Source of the DNA: Streblospio benedicti
Taxonomy: Eukaryota > Annelida > Polychaeta > Spionida > Spionidae
Length of the DNA stretch: 64,000 bases
Direction of reading: 5' to 3'
Assembly: GCA_019095985.1 (NCBI GenBank)
Contig: CM032669.1
Location: 4,775,998 to 4,839,997 of the forward strand
The translations under genes were made by a program, and so were the position numbers. The notes beneath the pieces are model-generated. The model made no database searches. It was not told the origin of the DNA and saw nothing but the letters and a program-made list of their open reading frames with translations. Of the stretch, positions 11,585-22,082 are shown one piece after another; within the stretch, counting starts at the first letter, position 1, and every line of letters begins with the position of its first letter.

Positions 11585-11985
11585 GGGTTGGACTGTGTAA
11601 CTAGATTTCACATCAAAGTTTTTCATGTATATGATCAATCAAAGTGAAACCGTCAGTGGTGCTTTCTTTGATTTCAAATGCACTGAATACATCTAAATGC
11701 ATTTTATAACTTTGTTGTATTCAAAGGATTGTTGGTTTTCAATATATCAATGTTGAAATCACCTAGGACAATTGTTCTGTCTGTCTGCACGCTTTCTAAA
11801 AGTGATATCATGTGTAATAAAGTGAACAATTGATAGTTTAGGCGGCTTGTAAACATTGATTATATTGTCATATTCATATTTGGGATTTTGATGCCAATGC
11901 ACTCAGTATCCTTTGCTTTTGTTTCTAGCATTTCATAGTTTATATCTTGATGCATAAACATACATACTCCTCCCTTTGGAATTAT
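11585..11985 (-). mobile_element. LINE apurinic-type endonuclease fragment
   Basis: On the minus strand this reads KGGVCMFMHQDINYEML, then DTECIGIKI, then DRTIVLGDFNIDILKTN, with stops between. GDFN is the conserved endonuclease motif of APE-type LINEs (CR1, jockey, L2, RTE). It is a decayed fragment and its clade cannot be fixed. It may or may not belong to the same element as the RT fragment at 10835. Confidence 0.7.
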
Positions 11986-12069
11986 TTTTTATTTTTTGTG
12001 GTAGTCTGGATTCTGGGCTATAGGATTCTGTTCTACTTTCAGTAGCGTAAGCAGGATTTTGGTGATGTG

Positions 12070-12215
12070 TATGCACAACTACATTTTGAAAAACGGTGCC
12101 GAAGGCACGGTAGCGAGTGCCATAGGCACGAAGCCCATCAGGGTGTGGGGATGGGTCTGGGGGGAATTCCCTCCCAGAAAATGTTTGAAAATTTGAGTAA
12201 AAATGGTTGCATTTG
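12070..12215 (+). repeat. GC-module repeat (copy 2)
   Basis: Same order as 10556-10735: small palindromes (GTGCCGAAGGCAC, GTGCCATAGGCAC), a G-rich block, GGGGGGAATTCCCTCCC, then AAAATGTTTGAAAATTTG. Diverged from copy 1 but recognisably of the same family. Confidence 0.55.
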
Positions 12216-12329
12216 GGGCACTCTGTTGACAAAAACTATGAAAGAGCTTAATTACTATTTTTTGTATTTTTTTATTCAAATATGAGACGATCTTACTTTA
12301 CTTAACTAACCACCAGTTACATTAATGTG

Positions 12330-13070
12330 TCTTTTTCTAAGGAATTGTGATGAATGGTCGTCTCACATTTTCAAAACTCAACGTACATGAGGTGCAAGTG
12401 TAGGAGAATTGTGCCATCAATGATTGGGCTGGTACAGGAACAATTGGATCCGCTGATGAGTTGATAAGAACATCACAATTTGATCAACCAGCAGGTTTAG
12501 CGGTAGAACACAATACATTATATGTTGCAGACTGTCAAATGGGTGGCATCAGGATGATCATTGGCCTTGATTGAGATAGGCACATTGTTTCATGGCTTTG
12601 GAATACACTTCGGTGGTGACCACGTAGAAACCCCTACTCTGGCTGATGTTCTTGCCAATTGTAGACATGTTTTAACGTACTTTGATCAAATAACCAGTGC
12701 AGTTCAACGAGCATTAGAAAAAGATGTTACCAATGGACCAGATGGTACAATACATGTATCAATATCATCAAAAAACCAAAGAGAGTATTAGCCCTGTTGT
12801 TACTTCTCTGATGGCCTTTCAGAAAAATATCAATATGATTAATGGTTTAAAACAAAATGTGCATTGTGCAAAGACCTTCAAAGTAGCCTTACTTTTCAAG
12901 TTGAATCATTCTATTCATTGCACCACCACAAGAACAACTGCTTGATGCGTCCACTGCAGTATGCAAGGTCTTTTGGCAACACAGTCAAAGAATCTCTTAA
13001 AAGACTTTGCCAATGGGCCTTTTACTACTTTACATCCAGATCATCATATTATCCTGTGCCATAATCGCAA
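12330..13070 (+). pseudogene. Decayed NHL-type, multicopy mobile-element-like ORF
   Basis: The plus strand reads QFDQPAGLAVEHNTLYVAD (12478-12534), the signature of an NHL/beta-propeller blade. After a frame change come ALIEIGTLFHGFGIHFGG and then SLKRLCQWAFYYFTSRSSYY near 12990-13050. I have seen the last motif (KESLKRTTxWAxxYYTHxxSYYPVP) in multicopy uncharacterised proteins of cnidarians and other marine invertebrates. The copy is broken by several stops and frame changes. It lies in an intron of the TELO2-like gene. It may be a captured host gene fragment or part of a mobile element; I do not know the transposition class. Confidence 0.5.
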
Positions 13071-14059
13071 GTCAGATTTGAAGATATTCCTCTTCTTCAC
13101 CCATTACCAATAATGCCTATGGAAAAATGACACACCTGCCTGGCACGAAGCTTGAAAAGAACCGCTCATGGGTGGTATGATGTCTTTTTTTTCAATTTTA
13201 TGATCCCAGGTGAAATAGCATATCAACATTATACGAAATGTGATATTTACCCATCAATATTTGAGATTTGCTTATAATTTTTTGAGACTTGGCCCTGGAT
13301 TTTTTATGAGACTTGAGAATGGAGTAGGGTATATTCCTCCCCCATGTATCATTTCAGGGTAGAAAATCAATAAATCAATGTGTACGCACTGCATTGTGTG
13401 CGTTACAGTAGCTATGCTACTGACTTTGTATAATCAAATTGTATTTTCCTAGTGGTGAACGTAGATCAGTAGGATTATGGATTTATGTTTAGAAATTTGG
13501 TTATGGCTGATGAAGTTTCTTTCACCTTATGGAAAATGTCCTCTACATATAATTCTAAGAAATTGATTGTCTTAATTAAGGGAACTGTGGGCAGGAATAA
13601 ACGTTTGTTGCTAAATTTCAAGGGCGGGGACCTCTATCTAGTAACAAGCTGTATTAACCCACACAGAACGATTTAAAAAGCAAATTATAAAGTTTTAAGA
13701 CCATTAAAGGTTTACAAGTATTATATTTCATTAGCTTTTCACCAGAAATGTGTCTGCTGTTGTTCGTAAGCAACACTGGCAAAGGTAGATTAAAACATTG
13801 CGAATATCTTATAATGATAGATCCTTTTTCTAGCACATTAATTATCATTGATTTTCCTTGTTACTCATTCTTTATTGTATTAATCAAAACGAATGTGATA
13901 GCATTTTTTTTAAGTACTTTTTTTTATCAAAACAAAGAGTCTATCTGCTCATCTACAAAAGAACCTACATTTTACTATGCATGAGCACAGAGTGACTTCT
14001 TTTACAATTAACTTCAGCTTATCGTCTTGACTTGGCTAGAAATGTGTCTTTGAATATAC
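13071..14059. other. No gene seen
   Basis: AT-rich intronic DNA with only short, uncharacteristic open frames. Nothing is recognised on either strand up to the stop codon of the minus-strand glycosyltransferase. Confidence 0.5.
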
Positions 14060-15079
14060 CTAAATCAAGTTCCACCATTGCCACACATTTCTGATAGGTC
14101 CTGGGACTATATCAAAGTCACTTGCTCCCAACTGCTGGAGCAACACAAACATAACTTGCAGATCCTCTGGCTTCCAGTGAGTCATCGTAAACTTACGAGA
14201 TATGGAGTATCCATATCGATCACCAAACCTCATCTTATGGTGCGGAAGCTTTGCCCTATGGGCTAAAATCCCTGTCACATACACGTCATCTATCCAGAAA
14301 AACGTGCTGTTGTTTGTCGTGGCTAGCAGCTTTTGTAGGTCTGATGTGCAAATGACGTATGCGAAGCCTTCGCAGTACACCGGGTAGGTGTCATGAGGGT
14401 ATTCTTCCATGGTAACAAACCATTTGTCTTCTTTCTGCCTTCTCGGGTGTATATGTTTAAATCGAGAACAGTAAAAGCCATCAACATTGGTGAGTTTAGC
14501 TTGTGACAGGAACTCCTCTAGTAAGTGTTTATTGATTAATACATCGTCATCTGTCTTAACGAGGTATTTTGCACTTGGACATTTTTGCATCACCCAGTTG
14601 ATAGCTGAAAGTATTTTTAATGTTAGGTTTCTGTAAGTATCCATGAAATCAAATTGCACTATATCCTTAAAATTTTGTTTTTCATCGTTTAAATGTTTCT
14701 GCAATGTGCAGTTTTCTGGTTTTCCAACTACAAATACTGTCTGTATTGTTTCACTACCATTAAACTTATTCCATGTTTGTCTTATTATTTTACGCCTGTG
14801 TTCATTCTCAACAGCTGAGTGAACAATATTAACAGCTGCCGTAGTCTTTTTACATTGTAAAATTCCTCCTTCAGTTTCATTTATAACAATTTCATAGTTT
14901 TTAGTTTTGATTATCATGTTCAGTAGAAGTGATGTCTCATCATTTTGCTTCTTCATTCCAAAGTTGTCAATCAAAATTTTACTTATGATCAACAAGGTAT
15001 ACACATAACATGTACTTCTTGCGTACTTCTTAACGAGTTTTCTTAAACAGATTTGCATTGTACTGTTGTAATTTGTCAA
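14060..15079 (-). CDS. Beta-1,3-galactosyltransferase family (GT31), single exon
   Basis: An intact 339-residue type II Golgi membrane enzyme. A short cytoplasmic tail with basic residues precedes one hydrophobic segment at about residues 23-38 (CYVYTLLIISKILI). A stem and the catalytic domain follow. GT31 motifs appear in order: RRKIIRQTW (95-103), FVVGKP (116-121), DTYRNLTLKIL (147-157), KTDDDV with the metal-binding DDD at 177-179, YPVYCEGFAYV (232-242) and WIDDVYVTG (262-270), where the family usually has EDVYVG. These enzymes transfer galactose or N-acetylglucosamine from a UDP-sugar in beta-1,3 linkage. The acceptor cannot be told from sequence. The length fits the family, and single-exon coding is common in it. 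The first ATG was chosen; an inner ATG at residue 8 would also keep the membrane segment. It lies antisense inside a TELO2 intron. Confidence 0.9.
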   Translation of the reverse strand: MTNYNSTMQICLRKLVKKYARSTCYVYTLLIISKILIDNFGMKKQNDETSLLLNMIIKTKNYEIVINETEGGILQCKKTTAAVNIVHSAVENEHRRKIIRQTWNKFNGSETIQTVFVVGKPENCTLQKHLNDEKQNFKDIVQFDFMDTYRNLTLKILSAINWVMQKCPSAKYLVKTDDDVLINKHLLEEFLSQAKLTNVDGFYCSRFKHIHPRRQKEDKWFVTMEEYPHDTYPVYCEGFAYVICTSDLQKLLATTNNSTFFWIDDVYVTGILAHRAKLPHHKMRFGDRYGYSISRKFTMTHWKPEDLQVMFVLLQQLGASDFDIVPGPIRNVWQWWNLI

Positions 15080-15683
15080 AATTAGATTAGATTCTTTCTA
15101 AATGTTCACAACTTATCACCACATTTGTATGGCATATGATATTGTATGCTAGTCGCTCAATGTGAAAATACTTGATAATTGTATCTTGAGTTTCATCAGC
15201 AAATAATTTTTATCTGCTCATGTTGAAAGAATTTGTATAATTTATTTTCTCCAAAAGAACTTTCAAACACTACTCTTTCTTGTATAAAATCAAATGATCC
15301 AGCTACATAAACTATTTAAATCTGTCTTACATTGTATTTATAAATATATATCCTTCACTCATTATACAGAATGTGTGTAATAAAATCTACACACACATTG
15401 TCATACCATGAGGTAACTCGCTAAATCGTCTCTGAGCACTGAACTCCATAACTACAGAGACCAAGTTAATTACATCAATTGCATTAGAACCATCGAGTTT
15501 GATTCACCTGTGGTGTGTACAGCGGAATTGCTGCTTAGACTATGGGGTTCAGATAATGTAAAAATGCGAGTCTGCAATAGTGTTGGCGATCTTTCATGCA
15601 ATTACTAGAGCATGTCATACTCAAGATATGTGACAGTGCAAATGTAATATTAATGTTCATAGTTCTAGAATTACACAATTACA
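15080..15683. other. Upstream region of the glycosyltransferase; no gene seen
   Basis: AT-rich DNA upstream of the minus-strand GT31 gene, presumably holding its promoter. I see no convincing TATA box or other site, and no coding signal. Confidence 0.4.
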
Positions 15684-15875
15684 CAGGCCCGTAGGAAAGG
15701 CTAAGGCGGTAAGTCCATGGCCTGACCAATAATTTTTGTGGGGGATAAAAATTAATGCAATAAATCAATAATGGCCTGACCAATCATTTGTGAAAAAATA
15801 AAAATCCATAATTACAGTCCACAATTTTTAAATGGCCTTACCAATCTCATTTTGCTTCCTACGGGCCTGATTACA
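15678..15875. mobile_element. hAT-like MITE, 186 bp, with 6-bp target duplication
   Basis: Element 15684-15869 starts CAGGCCCGTAGGAA and ends with the inverse TTCCTACGGGCCTG. ATTACA flanks it on both sides (15678-15683 and 15870-15875). Inside are three variants of ATGGCCTGACCAAT. The CAG...CTG ends are typical of hAT elements, but the 6-bp duplication is shorter than the usual 8. A matching CAGGCCCGTAACTAGG start occurs alone at about 39268. Confidence 0.8.
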
Positions 15876-18500
15876 TTGGGCCCGCAAACACAGAGCTCTG
15901 TCAATATCCATGTGCATTGGTATATGCACATGTTAAAGGTTCTGAACAGTGAAATGGTTTGCACTGGAAACTTACAACTCAGCATGTTAATATGTGGTAT
16001 ATACATCAAACATTTACATCACATAAGGACATAAGGAATGTATGGGCAAAATTTAAGTATGTACCTTTCAAAGCCTGTTTTTCGTTTGCTTTGGTTTTGC
16101 TATCATATAAAATAGCAGACAAATGTGTGAGTGACCTGACCACTTAAATTACCGGTAAAGTAATGCAACCTCTTTTAGAACCAAAATGTGTGCTGGCAAG
16201 TGACACATTCCTCCCTAAAATGGTCACCTTTAACAAGTGAAGGTCCCATGTACTTTTCTTGCTCCTGCGATTCAGTTTTACAGAAATCATCATTGAAACC
16301 AACGTTCGAAATGAATACTAAGTGTATACCTGTTTTACAGATTCTTTTAGGGAAGGCAGTATTGGGTTGTCATTGTCATTCAGTTGTTTTGCTATTTGTA
16401 CACTTATAAACTAAAACTTACAACTTGCTGTTTGAATTCTGCCATTTTGGAAACACGTGTGGTCTAATTTTTGTCATCAGGTCCAAGCATTAAATGAGTT
16501 TTGTCATGACATTTGCTCGTCTCAAGTCGTCTGCAGTGATCAATGTGTATCAAGCAGCATTTACACGACTTCCTCATCAAATATGGATTGCCCAATTTCT
16601 TGTGTCCATCATGGGATTAGAAGAAGCTTTAACCCTTTGACCTAAATTGGTGCGTAACCTCAAATTGAAGACTATCCCTAATCAGTTGTGCATTGCTCTG
16701 TTAACATTGTACAGTAGAATTTACCATGTCCGGTGGCAAGTGATTAGCACAGTGCTATATGGACAGTTCTGTGAATCACGGTGTAAATTACCAATTTTAA
16801 AGGTTATGCTCAGTGGCCGAACAAATACAGAAACAATATGATGTGTTTTGTGCATTCTGAAAGTTTCTTTCATTTAAACAGCATATTAGAATACCTAGAG
16901 CAATTTAGATACCACCCCATACCAAGCCGGATAGAAACCCATCAAAACACGCGTAGGCGAGATATGCAAACCGAATGATTTTCGTCAGACAAAACTTCAT
17001 GGTGGACACAAGCATTTGCCTATGTCCCCAATTTTGATTGTGACGTCTGCCGTTAGCAATGCACTGTACCTCTGGCAAAAATCATTCAATTATGTAACCT
17101 TACGTGACCTTGTGCTCTAGTTAACAAGACGTCATTGTATTTTTGTATGTGTAATAAATATTAAACCTGAAGAGTATGAGTCTAATTTTCCTTAAACTCC
17201 TATTTTACTGCTGGCCGAGCACTGCAAGTTACAGGCGATTCCCGTGTGCCCAATTTTTGTGCTGAGAACAGGCCCAATTTCCATTAGGGGTGGCACTCGC
17301 CTCAAACCTAGCCACTTTTGCCCAGTAGGTTTGAGGCGAGTTTCAGGCGAATAGAGACAAGAGGCCATGCGATAAGGGCAAGGGACAAGTGCTGACAAGT
17401 GCTCCAAAAGACTGAATGAGTGTCCAACCAAGCACACCTGATCGGGCTTACTTGGCCAATAATCCATTCGGGGGATATTCGTCCCCCAATCGGCAGATTC
17501 AATCGTACCTCATTTTGTGAAATCGGACGATTGAAGGACAAAGGTGTTCACTCCTCCCTCAATCACACTTTCTCGCCGCTTCTCATGTCTAATCGGCTGA
17601 CTTTAGCTGGCCCTATACATCATATACAAATCTTCAACTGGCCTCATGTCGGCTCGATTTCTCGTCTTTAATCATCTTTAATCGTCTTCACTCGTCCCTC
17701 AATTACATTAGGTGGGAAGAGTGGAGACAAGTCTAGATGAGAGGCCGCCCAAGCAGGGACGTTTGCAGGACAATTGTGGGACGATATAATGCCATTGCGA
17801 TCAATAATAGATCAGTAATCCCTTCTCGTCCCATTTTTCACGGTTAAATTCAAGCTGCGTATGTGTGCGCAATCACAGCCGGAGAACACAGCCCAATCCC
17901 CCCGGAGTAGGGATGCGTATGGTCGTTTATTCTTCGAAAATCACAATTGGGGCTGCTGGTATGTTAATGAGTGGTGAAATAGGGGTATAACACTTGCAAT
18001 GGAAAAGGCATAGTTTATTTGGTCCCAGCACCAGCTTTAGCTGGTACAGGGACTATCTGTTTTTTCGACATGCATTAACCTATATCCAATGATTTGAAGA
18101 AAACTACTGAATGTTATGACCCCAAACTTTCTGATCCCTCAAAGAATAAACCTTACACGAGACTGGACAGTTTTGGTGTGCATATGACATCTAGTTGATA
18201 TAATATTTGCTTTCTAATCTTTCTGTTTATATTCTTATAGCTGGTGTGAATGTCTGGGTACGTAGAGTGTCGCAGTGGTAATTGCTCCAAAGTTACGTAC
18301 AATGTTGAGGGTCGTGAGCTAGATTTAGGTCATCAATGCTTGCGGGACGCTCTGAAAGCCACGAAAAATAATAAAAAGTGTAGTTTAAACATATTGTGAC
18401 AAAACGAGTGTCATGGGGGTTCCAATTTGTTCCTAAAAAGAAGTTTGATAAATACATATACATGTCCATGTTTAAACTGGGATGTATTTGTTTGTTGCAG
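15876..18500. other. No gene recognised; long TELO2 intron
   Basis: Mostly unique-looking intron. A weak open stretch at 16540-16640 and short repeats of the type TTTAATCGTCTTCACTCGTC at 17660-17700 are the only structure I see. No family can be assigned. The polypyrimidine-poor acceptor TTGTTGCAG ends it. Confidence 0.4.
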
Positions 18501-18585
18501 ATCTATTCCCGGCGTGGACCACTTATTGCTCAGTCGCCTCATCTACACACTCGCAATCATAATGTACTCTGCACAGCATGCACCG
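18501..18585 (+). CDS. TELO2: TELO2 exon D
   Basis: Between TTGTTGCAG and GTATGT. It reads SIPGVDHLLLSRLIYTLAII and onward to APV, matching the human block EDQLVLGRLAHTLGALM. The first base completes an arginine codon begun in exon C. The donor phase (0) does not fit exon E, which needs two leftover bases, so an exon of roughly 25 residues is missing between D and E. Confidence 0.75.
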
Positions 18586-18604
18586 GTATGTATCATAATG
18601 CACT

Positions 18605-18662
18605 CTCCTTGTCTGCATGCTGGCAGTCATAGTGTATTCTGTACTGCATGCACGTTCATGTC
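18605..18662 (+). repeat. Diverged partial duplicate of TELO2 exon D
   Basis: About 66 bp downstream of the corresponding part of exon D, the sequence repeats with about 75 percent match, from CTGGCAGTCATAGTGTATTC to TGCATGCAC. It reads MLAVIVYSVLHA against TLAIIMYSAQHA in the exon, so hydrophobic character is kept. No good donor site follows. Probably a small tandem duplication of the exon end. Confidence 0.6.
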
Positions 18663-19438
18663 CATGAAGGTTTAAGGATTAAGGTTTAAGGATTAAGGAT
18701 GTGGGAAAGTGGATTTATGTGGAGCACTGCTACTGAAGGAGAAAGGGGTTCGCAATGTGTGCTATGCTCAGCTTGATCCAGGTGGACCAAATGTGGCTCA
18801 TCAATTGACCACTCATTATGTATCTCATTTTCAAGTCCGGGTTCTGGAGATGCACTGCCTTAGGTGGGGGTTATAAGGGGTCAAGAAATCCCACATCCCT
18901 AAATCTTTGGTCCTTATTTCCCACATCCCCATTTTTTTACCGTTTTTCCTACATCCCACTTTCATGAAATCCCATATCCCTCTGTTTTTGTCTTTTTTCC
19001 CATATTCCTATTTTTTTTTTTTTTTTGCCTTTTTTCCCACACCCCATTATTTAATGCATGAGAAAGTCATCCCCTATTTGACATTTGTTTTAGATAAACC
19101 ATCGAATGGCTGCGTCACTATTAGAGCTGATTTGGCAGTTGAAATACCACAATGAATCGTAAGTCTTGCTCGGGTATCTTGCATGTTTTTAATTGATAGA
19201 TTGAAAACGCAACTTAAATTTGTAAAATCAAGTCTTTAACAGAAATGAATACATTTTCTTCCATTTGACCAAGGAAAGGAGCAATTTAAATGAGAACATT
19301 TATTTTACTGACCTTCATTTGATATGATGAAGAATTCTTCTTGGCGGACTTCTTGAGGAGGTTAATAGACACATCTTGGATAAATTTTCAAGATATATAA
19401 GTTGTTTTTTTTAATTGTCTTGGTGTAAAATCTTTCAG
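18663..19438. repeat. Degenerate 'TTTCCCACATCCC' array at 18885-19055
   Basis: No exon is recognised, although TELO2 should have one here. At 18885-19055 the motif TCCCACATCCC recurs in five or six degenerate copies separated by T-rich spacers. It ends near a run of 16 T (19012-19027). The style, short C-rich motifs spaced by homopolymer, resembles the inner arrays of the MITEs at 34755 and 41196, but no TIRs were found. Confidence 0.5.
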
Positions 19439-19554
19439 CTCTGTGCGCCAGGCCCTTCTGTTCTGCACATCCTCTATCCTGTTGTCTTCCTCCCCACACA
19501 CTCTGATCAACACGCTCCGGACCGAGATGATAGAGACTAAACATTGGCTCTCAG
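19439..19554 (+). CDS. TELO2: TELO2 exon E
   Basis: Between TCTTTCAG and GTCAGC. It reads SVRQALLFCTSSILLSS to EMIETKHWLS, clearly matching the human C-terminal block YVRQGLLSAVSSVLLSLP. It ends with one leftover G that joins exon F to give an aspartate codon. Confidence 0.8.
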
Positions 19555-19804
19555 GTCAGCACAAAATATGAAATTTCTTATTTTCCAATGAATACATGTA
19601 ACTCGTTCTATACGATATTAACACATTGCAAAATGACCTAGATCAGTAGGGTGAAGGCGCAGAGGGGAGCTATCTATGAAGTGATAGTAAACATAAATGG
19701 TAACAAGTGATAACTAAAGTAAAATTTAAACACCGCATAATGCATATAATATTGCTCAGTATAGGGCAGAAAAATTAATTTCTTGTAAATCTTGGTGTTT
19801 GTAG

Positions 19805-19902
19805 ACGTGGCGCGGCAAGATGATGATGCGGAGTGTCGCACGCTGGCTGCTCATAGAGCGAGCTGTCAGTCAGGTACTGACCAGCTGATGACCAATAGAT
19901 AA
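19805..19902 (+). CDS. TELO2: TELO2 last exon (F) with stop
   Basis: It reads DVARQDDDAECRTLAAHRAS and then a short unconserved tail to TAA at 19900-19902. Human TELO2 has [20 protein letters not shown] at this place. A polyadenylation signal AATAAA lies 16 bp after the stop (19918-19923). Confidence 0.8.
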
Positions 19903-19923
19903 CTTTATTGAATGTGAAATAAA

Positions 19924-21706
19924 TTATGTATGTAATAGTTAAAATTTTATACTAAAAATTGCAATTTCTAATTAATGTTATAATCCCACTGTTACTGTGG
20001 TATAGGGGTCGAACGGTTACAGAATTTTGAACCTGCGTACCCGGCCGTCTATACCACACCTGATACTAAGTAGTAGTTAAGTAGTTCTCAGTCAGTTGAT
20101 TACATGGTATGATTTTGCCATCAAAGCTTCTCTGTTTCTGTTTAAATTTGACCTTACGTGACGGGTTCAATGTAAACTGTAGTAGGACTAAATGGGTTGG
20201 ATTTAACACTGTTTAACTGCTGTTTAACTGGTAAAGCTGCTCTATAGCGTCCTTTATCCTACCAGAGTGTAGCATTCAATTATGTACTTAACAGGCCCCC
20301 ATTGTGCCATACACACAGCACTGATTGGCTGTTGGGTGTTTTAAACGAAATTGGTGAATTATTCATGTACTCAGGTTGCAAAGAAGTACCCACCCGCAAA
20401 TATGCGAAATCCGACCCGTCAGGATCCTGCTGTGATAGTTTTGTGTCCCCACTCTAACGACTTTTACTCCTGCATCTGCTACTCATAACTTGTTTTTGTT
20501 TTGCACATGCAAAGTATATTACGTTTTGGTTAATACCAGTATCTTCATTTGCAGGAATTCAATAATCAAGTGTCATGAAGATTCTTTCAAGGACCACCAA
20601 TTAAGTGTTCGATTTCTCATGGATGAAGATCATCGATATACTGTGTTAGAAAACCAGGATTTATTGCACCTGAAAAATTAACAACAGTGATGATTGTCAG
20701 AGATTTGCTCAGTGCTTTATCCTCATCTATTTCAGGCTTATTGAACAATACACAAGTTCTAGAAAATAACCCCTCATCCCAAAGTAACAATATAACCGGA
20801 GAACATATGAAGTAAGCGCTATGGTTGGATGTTCGTTAGTTTCTGGCTGATTTTAAAATGCATCTGCTGTGACTCAGACTGGCACTAAGCCAAGTTTGGT
20901 AAATGTTGCAAGATTGCTCATAGGGAGTGTGAAAGACATTCCATTTAACCGACGAGAAGTGCTTTTAATATAGCTACTTTTTTTTTCATGTTTCATAATA
21001 TGGTTTCAAAAAAATATAGTAGCCAGATTCAATAGAATTTGAAGCCTACAATACATACACGAGTGGACGGTGCTGTTGTCAGTGGCGTGTGTTTTGGATG
21101 TACAGTTATCTTGTCCGAAATGCCAGAATTATCTATCTTGTTAATACATGCACAATTCAATATGTAAGAGATGAATTAATATGTTATGGATGGTTCTCGA
21201 ACAAGTAAATTATCTTGCAGATCATCTTATTCATGTTTCTTTTGTACTTTAAAAGTATTATGTTTCACAAAGTAAACATTGGAAACAATATGTTGTCATT
21301 TATCAACTACAGATGTAATTTAATTACTACTCAAAGGCAACTGCATCAATGGATTTGATCTTTTTTTGCAAATGGCTTTGATTTTTTTTTTTTTTTTTAA
21401 TTATTAGAATAAAAGAAGGTAATCACAAATATTAACCTGTAGCCATACCCCTAATATTTTTCTGTCATTTCTATCTTCATTAGAGCTTTTTCATAAAAGA
21501 GCGTCAAATTGCTGTTGCAGTTAATAAACTGAGCAATTCATTATTTTGTGTGTGAGTAAAGATATTCTTTCATTATTAATTTCTCAAAGCTCCTTTAATA
21601 TGTTCCATAACTCACATCTATTGATGCAGTTGTTTTCGTTACTATTAACATATTGAATATCACTATTCCCTGAACTATTCCTTTATTAAACCTATTGTTA
21701 CTTATA
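19924..21706. other. No gene seen
   Basis: Intergenic AT-rich DNA between the end of TELO2 and the fold-back element. T-runs occur at about 20980 and 21383-21398. Nothing else is recognised. Confidence 0.4.
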
Positions 21707-22082
21707 ATTTTGTGATATCCTTTCTTTTTCACTGCTTTATTTATCAAATAAACAAATCAAAGTACAAAATATTTTACAATATTTTACTAGTTTCGAGATC
21801 TGCAGTCTCCTTTTCAATAAAAACAAATGAAATTTACATATTAATAACTATATCAAGTCAACATAAATCCCCATAAGTATTTTACATTATTTAATTTCTA
21901 TGATATTTAAAAATCTGTATTCACTCTGTCTTCTTTACACTATAACCCCACCCTAATTTCTCATTTGTTTTTATTGAAAAGGAGACTGCAGATCTCGAAA
22001 CTAGTAAAATATAGTAAAATATTTTGTATGTTGATTTGTTTATTTGATAAATAAAGCAGTGAAAAAGAATATATCACAAAAT
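21707..22082. mobile_element. Fold-back element with 120-bp inverted repeats and hammerhead-like cores
   Basis: 21707-21830 is repeated inverted at 21961-22082 with high identity, around a 130-bp centre. Outer ends are ATTTTGTGATAT and its inverse. Each arm carries TTGAAAAGG, a short hairpin, then CGAAAC (21974-22001 plus, 21817-21790 minus). This layout resembles the hammerhead-like sequences near the ends of Penelope-like elements. I find no coding sequence and no clear target duplication. Confidence 0.65.

Larger units (their letters stand above)
2448..19902 (+). pseudogene. TELO2: TELO2-like gene (telomere length regulation protein TEL2), fragmentary
   Basis: TEL2 works with TTI1 and TTI2 as an HSP90 adaptor that stabilises PIKK kinases (ATM, ATR, mTOR). 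I see six exon-like blocks in order. A is 2448-2579 (LLLRLPAKHSEVTLRELL). B is 2826-2996 (ICVEFCHLLLHL; YLANEFYERNYNTRQRMDML). C is 6343-6471 (RIESNTRCFAS, then VAGSFFPLIAKFD). D is 18501-18585 (DHLLLSRLIYTLAIIMYSA). E is 19439-19554 (SVRQALLFCTSSILLSS). F is 19805-19902 (DVARQDDDAECRTLAA, then stop). C joins D and E joins F in phase, and AATAAA follows the stop at 19918-19923. From memory of human TELO2 (about 837 aa), A matches around residue 230-270, B around 565-625, C around 660-705, and D-F the C terminus. The parts between A and B, between B and C, and between D and E are missing. A runs into TAG at 2580-2582, and C changes frame between its halves. It is either a decaying copy or a badly assembled real gene. 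The 5' exons would lie outside the window. Confidence 0.7.
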
